A stretch of 19,926 nucleotides of DNA. Origin: Gonium pectorale (lineage: Eukaryota > Chlorophyta > Chlorophyceae > Chlamydomonadales > Volvocaceae). This document shows positions 10,701-19,486 of the stretch, piece by piece. The stretch lies in contig LSYV01000175.1 in assembly GCA_001584585.1 (NCBI GenBank), positions 6,938 through 26,863 of the forward strand, read 5' to 3'. How positions within the stretch are numbered: position 1 is the stretch's first letter; every line of letters begins with the position of its first letter. Position numbers and translations under genes: made by a program. The notes under the pieces were generated by a model. The model did no database searches. It saw nothing but the letters and a program-made list of their open reading frames with translations, and was not told the DNA's origin.

Positions 10701-13700
10701 GCCTCACATCTGCCTGCGAGAGGACCCAGTTGGACTATGCCCCTGCTCAACACATTGGATTGCCATCAAGGCCCTTCCGGCGGCCCACCTTGAGGGAGCG
10801 GGGACAGCTGAAGAGCGCGGCACGGGTGGCGAATCCTTAGCCGGAAGGCTGCTAAACACGTCCGTACATGCGCTATAGGAAACAGACGTGCTGCTGCCGT
10901 AGCGCGACCCCGCTACTATTGGCGTTGCGCTGGGACCGTTGCCTCCTGGCGCCGCAGCTGCGGAAACAGCCATCGCGGTTGCGGCTGCTATAGCTGCAGC
11001 GCCATCGGGATACGCCATGGCCGGGACGGCGGCCCCGTACATTCCAGCGTTTCCCCACTCCCCAAGTAAGCCTCCTCCCCTGAGACCTGCCACCCGCCGG
11101 CCTCCGTCACCCTGCAGCTTCATTGCCTTGCCAGGGCTGGTCATCAGCTTGCCGCCACTGCCTCGAAGCTGCGGTATGCCGTACTGACCCTCATACATAA
11201 TACTGTACGGTAGGACGGAGTCGTACGCCTCTGGCGAGGCAGAGGCGGCCATCGGCCGTGAAGCGCCGGAGGGCGTGGAATTGGCCGCGCCAACGCCACT
11301 GAAGCTGCCGCCACAGCCGCTGATGTCGCCCACGCCGGAGGGCCTGGCCCGCAGGGTGCTCGCAGCTGTGTACGAAGTAGCGGTGGTGGCCGACCTCAGC
11401 TGGAACTGCACCGACTGCCCCGCCACACATTGCGCCAGCGCCCCAACGGTGCCCGGCCTACTGAGCTGCGGCGGTGGCGGCGGCGGCTGCACCACCAGCC
11501 GCCGACCAGCCAAAGCAGCCGCCTGCATGTCCAGCACAGGAGTGAGCTCGAAAACGCGGCCACGGTCAGAGCTGGGCCCTGGGCCAGGCAGGCCGATCCG
11601 AGCCACGTACGGCAGCAACCGCAGCTCAGCCCCAACGCTGACGCCGCCGTCCGGGCCGCTGAGAGCGCCACCGGCTGCCTGCCCGGCGAATGGGCCAGTT
11701 TGCTGCGTAGGTTGCGGGTCAGATAGGCGCACCTCGTAGCAGGACGGAACCGGGCTCTCTGCACGACAAGGTCGGCGGTGCAGGCGATGGTTAAAGGCCG
11801 TTACTAACCGTAGGATGGGAAAGCGGATTGAACTGCAATGGCACACTTCCTGCCAACCTCTTACTGCAGTAACTTCTCTCCGGCGACCACGCCCTCCCGG
11901 GCACACATACCCCGTTCACCTCTGTCTGCCCTCTCGCCCCCGCTCACCCCCTGTGAACAACAACAACAGGAAGGCCCCGTCCGGCTGGGTGGCACGGTCC
12001 GTCAGCGAGCGGCTGTACGCGAACTTGAGCGCTGCGCCGTACAGGGCAGGGTGGCCGGGGCCCACAGCGCCCCGCACCCACACACCAACAAGGGGCACGC
12101 TGTACACCTGCGGGCACCATGAGATCGGGCGGGTACGCAGTGCGCGAAATTTGAAGGACCTCACAACGTAACGCCAGTTGTGTGTCAACCGTGACTTTTA
12201 CGTGGCACAGCGGAAACCAACGGTATCTCTAGCAGTTCTCGGGCTCCAGGTGGAGAGCAGCGCTTCCGCTGAGCTTTGCCCTTCCCGCAGCATTCTTCGG
12301 TCCGCACTTCCCTGAAGCAAGTCCCCTATCCCTGGATGTCGGTCCGCACATTTGCATCGTCGGCGGCCAGCGGCAGCAGGCTGCGAGCCTGATCCATAGT
12401 CAGGTATCCGGTCTGGCAAGAGCAAGAAGGGGTCGGGAAGGCGCAGGGCATTAGCTGATTACCGTCAAAGGACGATGCAGCGGTTCCAGTTGGCTCCTTG
12501 GGTTACCAACGGATGTGCGGCTGCAAACTGGAGTGTTGGATTGATTCTTCCAGCCCTTCAAGCCTGTCTTGCAACGACATACGCAAAACCAGTAGCTTGA
12601 GGGCATCGACACTCGTGCTTCCGAGCATTTGGTTGCACACCGTTCGATTAGCGGCGCAGGTTCCGACCACAACCGGTGACACCAGGCCCACCTGCACGTC
12701 ATCCGCCGCAGACCCCGCGTCTCGCTCGGGTCCACCCTGCGGCCGCCACGCCGCTAGCGCCTGCGTCAGCGGTACATCGCAGAGGCGCTTGCCGTACAGC
12801 GGCGTCAGCGTCAGCGCCGCCGCCGGCAGCAGGAGCGTGGCGGTCAAAACTGCGGTGCCACCGCCTCCGGATTCGGACGCCCGCGCCGCTGCCGGTCTGT
12901 CGGGCTGCAGCTCGGCTGCCAGCGCCAGCCCGGTACCGGGTCCTGCTTGCGCCCGGCAGTCTAGACTGTGCTGTAGCGAGGCCACCAGGCTGGCTAGCAC
13001 CTCCTGGGGCACACCGGCCAGCAAGGGGGACGAAAAAAGCACCGTTCCGTTGCGCTGGGCCGTCAATTTAAAAAACGAGGCGTCAACAATAATCGATTTT
13101 TAACTGCAAACGCACATATGCCTTTGGCTTTTTGCATTATGCGGATGCAATACCTTGACCTCATGCCATCAATGCTACCGCCGTTGAGGGGCGCCCTGCC
13201 AATCAGTAAGCGGGTGTCGGCACAAATTGTCCGCGCTATGTCGGGTGGTGACAGAACTGCACCCGCCACGGCAGCAACCTCGAGGTTCGACCGATGCATG
13301 CCGTCGGCCTTGATCGTGGCATCCATGCCAATGCTCCTTTGTGACCACACCCGTTCCTCTCCTTCCTGGGTATGCGTGCAGCAATATGTATGCAGCCAGA
13401 CACCCCTCTTTCTGGCGGCAATGGCTGCTGCTACCTCACCGGCCGCTGCTCCAGCACGCCGCTGCGACTCTCGCCGCCACTCGGCGTGTCCACCGGCGAG
13501 CCAGACACCAATGGCACTACCAGCAATCTGCTGGCAGCTGTGGGGGGTGGAAGGGAACGCGGACTGAGTGTGGGCCTTCCTGCAGGGCGTGGACCTGCCA
13601 TGGCGTGCCCCGCAGGCGCCAACATGTTAGACAACCAGCCGGTAGGCGAGACATATACCTGCATGTGGCTCCCCGTATTGAAGCGCCAGCCGAAGATGCC

Positions 13701-14089
13701 GGCCGTGTACACACGACACGGCGGCCACCAGCGGTGTGCTCCCCAATGACCGCAGGTGCAGGTCGGCCGGGACACTCAACACGGGTACCAATTCCTGCAG
13801 CCACGTGCAACCAGATTCCCTCTTAGCCCATTCGTCAGGTATTTGGCTCGGATCCGGGCAGCAGGTTGAGATGTCCGGTGTCCAGGCCGACCTTTGGTTC
13901 AACAACCTCTGCGCGGCCCAAGGGCGTCCTGTCCCAGAGGAATCTCCGTGTTGACGGAAAACGATGCACAGTACCATGCGGTTGGCTGAGCAACGAGGCT
14001 GCGGGCACTGGGCCGAGATGCTCCCCTGAAACCGTTGAAGGAGCAGCAGCTGAAGACGCCTTAGCAAAAAAAGCGGAGGTCCTGGACAT
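7757..14089 (-). CDS. STIL: STIL/Ana2/SAS-5-like centriole (basal body) duplication protein
   Basis: Ten exons on the minus strand: 13892-14089, 13659-13794, 13440-13537, 12641-13054, 12350-12412, 11948-12107, 10789-11758, 9562-10339, 8429-9383, 7757-8112. Phases are consistent and give about 1,375 residues; human STIL has about 1,290. The start is the ATG at 14087-14089 and the stop is TGA at 7757-7759. Residues about 50-370 resemble the STIL N-terminal domain: FLWDRTPLG (animal: ALWNPTPTG), ALQYGEP then VVPLVSGSPVDTPSGG, then GYLTMDQARSLLPLAADDAN joined to VYSVPLVGVWVRG, LYGAALKFAYSRSLTDRA, FLLLLF and SCYEVRL. Next is a long Gly/Ala/Pro/Ser-rich segment, a short coiled coil at about 925-961, and an acidic tail ending in MQKYGIRGL. 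In animals STIL links PLK4 to SAS-6 at the nascent centriole; the same role here is inferred. The least certain borders are the first donor (13892 or 13907) and the end of exon 4, which could lie between about 12,590 and 12,680. Identification rests on remembered human STIL, without a search. Confidence 0.83.
9318..9606 (-). other. Predicted short coiled coil of the STIL-like protein (split by intron 8)
   Basis: The end of exon 8 and the start of exon 9 join in phase 0. They give a helix of about 37 residues, LLRQMVLELRRQ followed by IARLQEQLVRSEAVVAAKAV, with leucine, isoleucine and valine at heptad-like spacing and no proline or glycine. It is flanked by low-complexity sequence. Animal STIL and fly Ana2 have a single short coiled coil in the same relative place, which mediates oligomerisation and PLK4 binding. 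Equivalence is inferred from position and character, not from an alignment. Confidence 0.65.
9420..9518. repeat. 52-bp imperfect tandem duplication inside intron 8 of the STIL-like gene
   Basis: Two copies of a unit that starts GTTTGGGAGGGCAACAGTCC and ends CTTCCGTTACTGCAAA begin at 9420 and 9472. They differ at a few positions (for example CTTGCCGTAC versus CCTGCCTTAT). The first copy ends in an A run. The duplication lies wholly within the 178-nt intron 9384-9561. Confidence 0.93.
11948..12412 (-). other. STIL N-terminal domain signature block (two exons)
   Basis: The exons 12350-12412 and 11948-12107 encode residues about 283-356. The human STIL segment that I recall reads GYLTMDETRKLLLLLQSDPK followed by VYSLPLVGIWLSG; this protein has GYLTMDQARSLLPLAADDAN followed by VYSVPLVGVWVRG. 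After it, human has ACCLRYIFNSSVQER and then a hydrophobic strand; here the sequence is GAALKFAYSRSLTDRA and FLLLLF. The order, spacing and identities run across the 242-nt intron 5 (12108-12349), so the match also supports that splice junction. Confidence 0.85.
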
Positions 14090-14927
14090 GTTGTGAGTTC
14101 ATGCCCAGCTATAAAATGGTAATACCGGACCTGGCAGTGGCGAGAAAATTAACAATTACCATTCTTCTAGGGTCAATGTTTAGGAATAGACAGAAGTTGT
14201 AGCTCTTGTGCTATGATAGTCCCTTGCGGGTGAGACCTCGGATCCTGGAATCCGGCAAGACTTGGACCTTCGACCTTGACCTTCTTCGTTGCGCAACCAG
14301 ATTCGGCTGCTATTATCCAAGGAGGAGGAACAGGGAGAAGGTTACTTCTACATTCGAGCACCCATATTCCACACAATCCACATCACTATACTGGCTTTTG
14401 GAAATATCCTAGAGGCATGTGTGGTGTGTGGGTGCGGACTGGACTGGGACTGGGACAGGAGTCCGTCCATGGCTATACTGGCACGCGTCTATGGCTATAC
14501 TGGCACGCGTCCATGGCTATACTGGCACACACCGGCTAGCCCGACCAACAGCGGTGACTGAATGTCGCTGCGATTACACCCGACGCAACGCCTGTGATCC
14601 TCAGCCTCTCCAGCCGACTACATGCCAGTAAGCGAAAGGCCAGATATCCTCTCGACAGTAATCCCCCAAAGCACAACTAAGACGCGTGCACATCCAAGCG
14701 GCTTTCCTCACGCATATTATCAAGCCCGTGCGCCCCCGTGTGGAGTTGGTATATCTCGAGGCTGCCTTCACATGCCAGCTGGCGCACAATGCCGTTGCTT
14801 GACTGAGGCATCCGGGGTTTACATCTCCCTCACAGAGGTCCGTAGAGGTCTGGTTCCCTAATTGCAGTGTTTCCTCACAGCCCTCGCTTACTAGTCCTTA
14901 CGTTGTGTGCCGCCCCGCCTATTTGAA
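14090..14927. other. Upstream region of the STIL-like gene
   Basis: This stretch is presumed to hold the promoter and 5' UTR of the minus-strand STIL-like gene. I see no clear minus-strand TATA box close to the start. It contains the 22-bp minisatellite at 14469-14530. A plus-strand frame around 14289-14470 has some coding character (acidic and aromatic residues, LLLSKEEEQGEGYFYIRAP) but no recognisable domain and no clear partners. Confidence 0.55.
14469..14530. repeat. 22-bp minisatellite, three copies
   Basis: The unit ATGGCTATACTGGCACGCGT plus two bases occurs at 14469, 14491 and 14513. The first two copies differ only at the last position and the third diverges after GGCAC. It lies about 380 bp upstream of the STIL-like start codon. 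Confidence 0.95.
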
Positions 14928-16000
14928 ATGGAACCGCTCCCACCTAAAGAAGCTTGGACCTTGCTCGCCAAACTTGCCGTACCGAAGACGCTTTCAGCCT
15001 TCACAGATGCCCCTGCGTCCTCCCACTATAGCAGCGCTCTCGGTGGCCCGTCCCTAACGACTTCACTCAATGCGATACACGCGCCAGCTGCCATGGCACA
15101 TAAGGCGCACCACAGACGGCATGCAGCAATTCTCTCCGATGCAGTCCGCGAACAGTAAAACGTCAACCATGACATGAGTGGGTTCAAGGCACAGCTCAAG
15201 GACCATCAGTTCCTGTGCCCCAAACTTGGCTGTGACTCAACCGACGTACGGTACTTGCCGCCCGAATGTCGACCGCCCGAAAGATTGCAGCGCATTGCCC
15301 TGGGTATTGGACACAGGCGACGGCCTCGGCACGGGATTTGCCATGGACCTCTTCATGTCTAAGGTGAATCAATTGACAATTCGCAAGTCGGCATGGACTC
15401 CGTAAGTATCCATAACCTATTCCACAGCAACGCAAAGCCTGTGCTTCGCTGCCCATCGTGATCTTCAACGGGATTAGCGGCCCCTGTCACCTAACCCGCA
15501 CCACTTGCACCACATGCCGCGACTCTGTAGGGGCGTATGAGTGCCGGGCACATGTTGCGTTCCACGTCACTCACCGAACATATTCGGGATGGCCAGCGTT
15601 GCTTCGGGCACACTAACAAGATAACAACCGTGCGTACTTCTCCGACAAAATACGGGCTCTCCCGGCGGCGGCCGCCGCCATCCGCAGCCTACGAAGCCTC
15701 GTGCCGCACGCCCCGGCGCGCCTGTCCGTGTGCTTGCGTGTCCACGTTTCCGGAACGCTGGCCAGCCGGATGTCCCCCCCCCCCGCCGCAAACACTCCCG
15801 CCCTGCACTGGACAGCACTCCGTGCACGTCCGGTCGTACATTGCAAGCCAACCTGTAGCAGAGAGAGCATACGACCATTCACCATCAGTGTCAATTCGTC
15901 TTTCGAACGTCCTTCACTGGCTGCACGCTATGGCATAGCCGCAACGTATCAGAACAGAGGGAAACTCATTCCTCGGTCCACATATTTGCACCAAAAATAG
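14928..16000 (+). pseudogene. Unrecognised coding-like segments: uncertain gene or decayed mobile-element ORF
   Basis: A frame opens with ATG at 14928-14930 and runs 75 codons to a GTAAAA donor at 15155. It can be joined in phase to 15291-15363 (WVLDTGDGLGTGFAMDLFMS, donor AAG/GTGAAT) and, across a 64-nt intron ending CCACAG, to a frame from 15428. That frame encodes LPIVIFNGISGPCHLTRTTC, then a Cys-containing stretch, then a TAA at 15614-15616. The same frame resumes with NNRAYFSDKIRALPAAAAAI and stays open to 16000. A TGTAA signal lies at 16275-16279. Either a further intron removes the stop or this is a degenerate element. I do not recognise the protein. The paired cysteines might suggest a zinc-binding segment, as in transposase-associated clusters, but this is weak. 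Confidence 0.3.
15774..15784. repeat. Homopolymer run of 11 C
   Basis: Eleven consecutive C residues inside the plus-strand coding-like segment. Runs of this length are prone to length errors in sequencing and replication, so the reading frame across this point is not secure. Confidence 0.9.
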
Positions 16001-16522
16001 AACAGGAGCACAAGAAAGACTATCTGAGGGCGCCACACGGCTTTCCCCAGGCACGAGCGGAACACAAGGGTTGCAATGGCACATCTCACTTAGGCACACA
16101 TCGCATCAACATTTGTACGTAAGCAGATACGCGGTGCCTATCGTATCCATGGCAGCCTCGCTCGGAGCATTTGCGCTCGTAAGCCCTCCGACAAAGTAGT
16201 GCTGTACACATAGCACACAGTCGCCTTGCACTACCCATCGACGACCAACCAACAGTCCATCGGCTCCATCATCATGTAACGACGCGTAACTCCTCCTTGT
16301 ACCCCAAGTCCTCGTTGCCGTCGACCCTGCGTGCCACCAACCACTTGTCGTCCACCGTTCGATAGTCCCATGTCAGGCGACCAACCCCTGTCACGCGCCA
16401 GGCTCGTCTACCCCCGGTCCAAGCTCGTGAGCACGCCGCGCTCCCCTCATTGCTGCCGCGCTCGCAAAGGCCTGCGTCTTAGAGCCACAGCGCCACGAGA
16501 CAGGCACATAACGTTCCGTGAC
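16001..16522. other. Gap between the plus-strand segment and the unknown minus-strand gene
   Basis: This should contain the 3' UTR of the minus-strand gene ending at 16523. I find no minus-strand TGTAA here; the nearest on that strand is near 14818-14822. That gene's poly(A) site is therefore unclear. No other feature is seen apart from the plus-strand TGTAA at 16275. Confidence 0.5.
16275..16279 (+). terminator. Candidate plus-strand poly(A) signal TGTAA
   Basis: TGTAA lies 275 nt after the end of the plus-strand coding-like segment at 14928-16000. It is consistent with a transcript end there, but the motif is only five bases long. Confidence 0.25.
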
Positions 16523-17644
16523 TCAGGGCCGGCCCAGGCACAGGCATCCGAACAGGAGCCTTCCGAGACCGCCCCGACGGACTTTTCCGCGAGCGCCGCC
16601 GCAGTGGCTGCTGATGACTACCGTAGAGGTTAACCCGCCTAGGATCTGCGCGCTGCGCGGCAAGGCACCTGGGGCTGCCGGGCCGTAGCTAGGGCCCCAG
16701 CTGCCTTCGGCGCCGTTCGCATGCACCGGCACGGGTGGCGACGACGGGTCGGCTTGCAGATCCCGTTCAAGCAAGGCCATGACGCGGCCTCCGTCTCCAC
16801 TGGTGCTTGTGCCAGGCGGATCCGAGGGGTCCCGACCGTCCCGCAGCTCGCCCCGCCAGGTCCCCAGAAGAAGGTCGTCAAGCCGCTGCTGCCAACTGCG
16901 CTGTCGCCACTGCTGCGAGACGGCCACAGGGCCGCCGGTGCCTCTCGCAGCGGCGGCTACGCTGGCTGTGCCACGACTCGATGCACCGCGGTCCATGGGC
17001 AGGGACGTCGCGGAGTCCTGCGGCACGGTGCAGTGGCCGCCGCTTGGAGCGCCGTGTTCGGCGGCACAGTCTTGGCCCTTGACTCCCTGGCCACCATCCA
17101 TCCCCGCGTCGCTGCTGCAGTCCACCTGGCTCAGCGTCATGCGGGTGATGCTGGAGCAGGTGTCGCGGGTGGAGTCGCAGCAGTAGAGCTCCTGCGTCAG
17201 TGAGATTGACCCCAGGTCCGAGGCCATCTGGGCGGCGGTGCAGGTGGTGGCGGTGAGCGCCACGCTGCTGAAGGGCGCGTGGGAAGATGGCGCCAGGTTG
17301 GGAGTGCGGAGGTTCCGGAAAGGGCCCAACTGTGCCGGGTACTCCACGTGTGCCATGTAACATGGTTGCATGGGCCGTGAATGCGGCTGCAGTGCCACCG
17401 CTCGTGGCGCTGGCGGCGGTAGCAGCGGCGACGGCAACTGCAGCTGGGAGTGTACCGGCGAAGCCATGGCGACAGCGGTAAAGGTAGGGTACCCGAGCCG
17501 CGCGTCGACGATGTGCGGTGGTAACGAGAGCTTTGCGCAACATCCATGAGGCCCAAGTTTGGACGCACCCTGAGCGCTGCTGCTCGAGCTGCGATTGCGC
17601 TCTCCTATGTTGGTTCCTGGATAGGCGGTATCCTCTTCAGTCAT
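16523..17644 (-). CDS. Unrecognised Ser/Ala/Pro-rich protein or 3' terminal exon
   Basis: A long open frame with volvocine-like codon use ends at the stop at 16523. The chosen ATG at 17642-17644 (MTEEDTAYPG) gives 373 residues. A second in-frame ATG at 17467 has a better context (GCCATGGC). The frame is also open upstream to an acceptor-like CTTCCAG ending at 17814, so this may be the last exon of a larger gene. Visible features are a Pro/Leu-rich head, a Cys cluster (ELYCCDSTRDTCSS) near residues 153-166, a basic and aromatic helix-like stretch (QQWRQRSWQQRLDDLLLGTW) near 243-262, and a basic tail ending LGRLLFGCLCLGRP. The two cysteines in the tail could be lipidated, but this is a guess. 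I recognise no domain. The protein is probably largely disordered. No functional link to its neighbours is evident. Confidence 0.55.
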   Translation of the reverse strand: MTEEDTAYPGTNIGERNRSSSSSAQGASKLGPHGCCAKLSLPPHIVDARLGYPTFTAVAMASPVHSQLQLPSPLLPPPAPRAVALQPHSRPMQPCYMAHVEYPAQLGPFRNLRTPNLAPSSHAPFSSVALTATTCTAAQMASDLGSISLTQELYCCDSTRDTCSSITRMTLSQVDCSSDAGMDGGQGVKGQDCAAEHGAPSGGHCTVPQDSATSLPMDRGASSRGTASVAAAARGTGGPVAVSQQWRQRSWQQRLDDLLLGTWRGELRDGRDPSDPPGTSTSGDGGRVMALLERDLQADPSSPPVPVHANGAEGSWGPSYGPAAPGALPRSAQILGGLTSTVVISSHCGGARGKVRRGGLGRLLFGCLCLGRP

Positions 17645-18688
17645 AGTGGGGCCGGAAGCTGAATGGTCGGGGGTATCCCAGCTGCCGGGCGTAGCAGCAG
17701 TAAGGCGGGATAATATTCTGTACAGCCCGCCGGTTGCCCCAAGGTCCAGGTTTGGGAGTGAAGTTGACCTGCTTGCCACGGACAGCGGTTGAAAAGTAAG
17801 GGAGACCGGCCACCTGGAAGGGGGCAACGGGGCATTACGTATGCAAAGATGTATTCCTTACAAGGCTTCGACAAGGCAAGGCAAGGTTGACGCAAAGTTG
17901 GCTTGGGTTGGTTGCCCGCAGCGGGCATCCTACCTTCAGGCTATCCCGCCGAGGCCACAAACTTTACTAGAAACAAAGAAGCACAGTTTAGAGAAGTTGG
18001 AGCAGCGGGTTTTAATGAGGACGACGCCATCCAAACGCTGCTCGCTCCGGCATGGCACCAACAATTATGCGCCGGCTGCAAAACAATCAAGGCAACTTCT
18101 TGCCTTTCTGCATATTGGAAGGTTTCCTGTCGGTTTGTTTATCAGGGTGGTTCATCAGAATGGACAGCGGGCGGCAACGAGCGTAGCAAGGAGGAAGCAA
18201 GCGACGTAAAGTGTTAAGGGCCGTCGACCGCAGGTTGCTGCCAGCTCTCAAAGAGACGTGTTTTCTGCACGTGGAAGTCAAAGTGTGGGCTATGCTACAC
18301 TCGAATATATCCTCCACATTATACGTGGAGTTGCTGTTGAAAGGCTACAAGTTCCTTGCCTTGAAGTACGGAGCAGGCACACTCTTTTAATGCAACGGCG
18401 GTTCGGCTCTAGGGTTCAGTCCGCATCGCCTGCATGGCACCAAAATGTCGTTCATAGGCAAGGGTTGTGCTCGCCCTTGTTCACTCTTTCTTGAACATCT
18501 TTGCGACGGGCGTGCTCGGAGCGTGCAAGACCTCAGTGTCAGGCAAGGGCGGTCGCCCAACTCACCCGTCCATGCATGTTTGTCACATCGGACCGGTGCA
18601 CCGCGGCGGTGTACAGTAGTCCTTTCGGGTGGTGCATGCCGGGTTTTTGGCACGGGCCTTACTCATCGGGGGCCTAACAACCCAGGTG

Positions 18689-18708
18689 GCAACATGTAGC
18701 AACATGTG
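18689..18708. repeat. 10-bp direct repeat GCAACATGTR
   Basis: Two adjacent copies of GCAACATGTA/G followed by a partial third (GCAACC), in otherwise featureless sequence. Confidence 0.85.
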
Positions 18709-19470
18709 GCAACCAGGATGCCTTCCCTGTCTCTGCTTTCGTTTTTTCCGCAACCCCCACAACCCCTGTCAGCCCTGTGCGACTGGCCCGGCCACAACCA
18801 ATTGAAGCCAAACAGTTGTGACAACCTTGTAAGGTGGTTCGGAACAGAGGGGCCAGGTCAAACTCAGCCTTAGCATCAGCGCGGCGTTGCTACTACGGCG
18901 TTACCTCGCTCAAAAACAGGAAACGGGGAAGGCAGCCTCTACGGACATACACAAAAAGGGCATGGCGGGCAAGGTACACGAGCAGACGGGCCCTCAAAGT
19001 GTTATGGGCGTGCTCCGCGGCATTGCCAACTCTGCCACCTGTCCATCGGCGACGTCGGGAACAAGAGGTTACCAGACTCGCGTGCACCGACTCACCCACC
19101 CGGAACGCCGGCTGGGCGTGCCAACCGCCTACTCCTCCGTAGAGTTGGCTCCCTCTGTGGTGGGTTGGACAGTGTGGAACGTTGCCTCAATTGCTTGTCA
19201 TGTATTGTACCATTAACCCGCCCGCTCTACTGGAAACGTGTCGCCTTCAGATGTGTCATGGCGTGTGCGATCTTCGAGCCGCGCTCCCTCTCTCTCAGCA
19301 GGTTCTTTCGCAGCGTTTCGTTTTTATCGGCGCTGCACATAATGACTCGCCCTCGCTTAACTTCTCGGCAGGTCAGGTGCGGGCAACAAGTGGAACGCTG
19401 CAATGAGGAAGCCATGCCAGGGAGCCAAACCAGGCCCGGCCGAAAAGGACCGAAGACAAGGCCCGACACC

Positions 19471-19486
19471 AGACAGACAGACAGAC
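19471..19486. repeat. AGAC tetranucleotide microsatellite
   Basis: Four tandem copies of AGAC in an A-rich stretch near the right edge of the window. Confidence 0.85.

Noticed and set aside
13063..13350. Minus-strand open frame (MDATIKADGMHRSN...) between STIL-like exons 3 and 4
   Set aside because: The flanking exons join in phase without it, it ends in an AT-rich stretch with a stop just before the exon 4 acceptor, and no animal STIL block matches it. It is treated as part of the 385-nt intron 3, though a small extra exon is not excluded.
17841..18217. Two overlapping plus-strand frames of 122 and 104 codons
   Set aside because: Both frames are open over the same DNA with no motif, which is typical of non-coding sequence; they probably lie in the region upstream of the unknown minus-strand gene.
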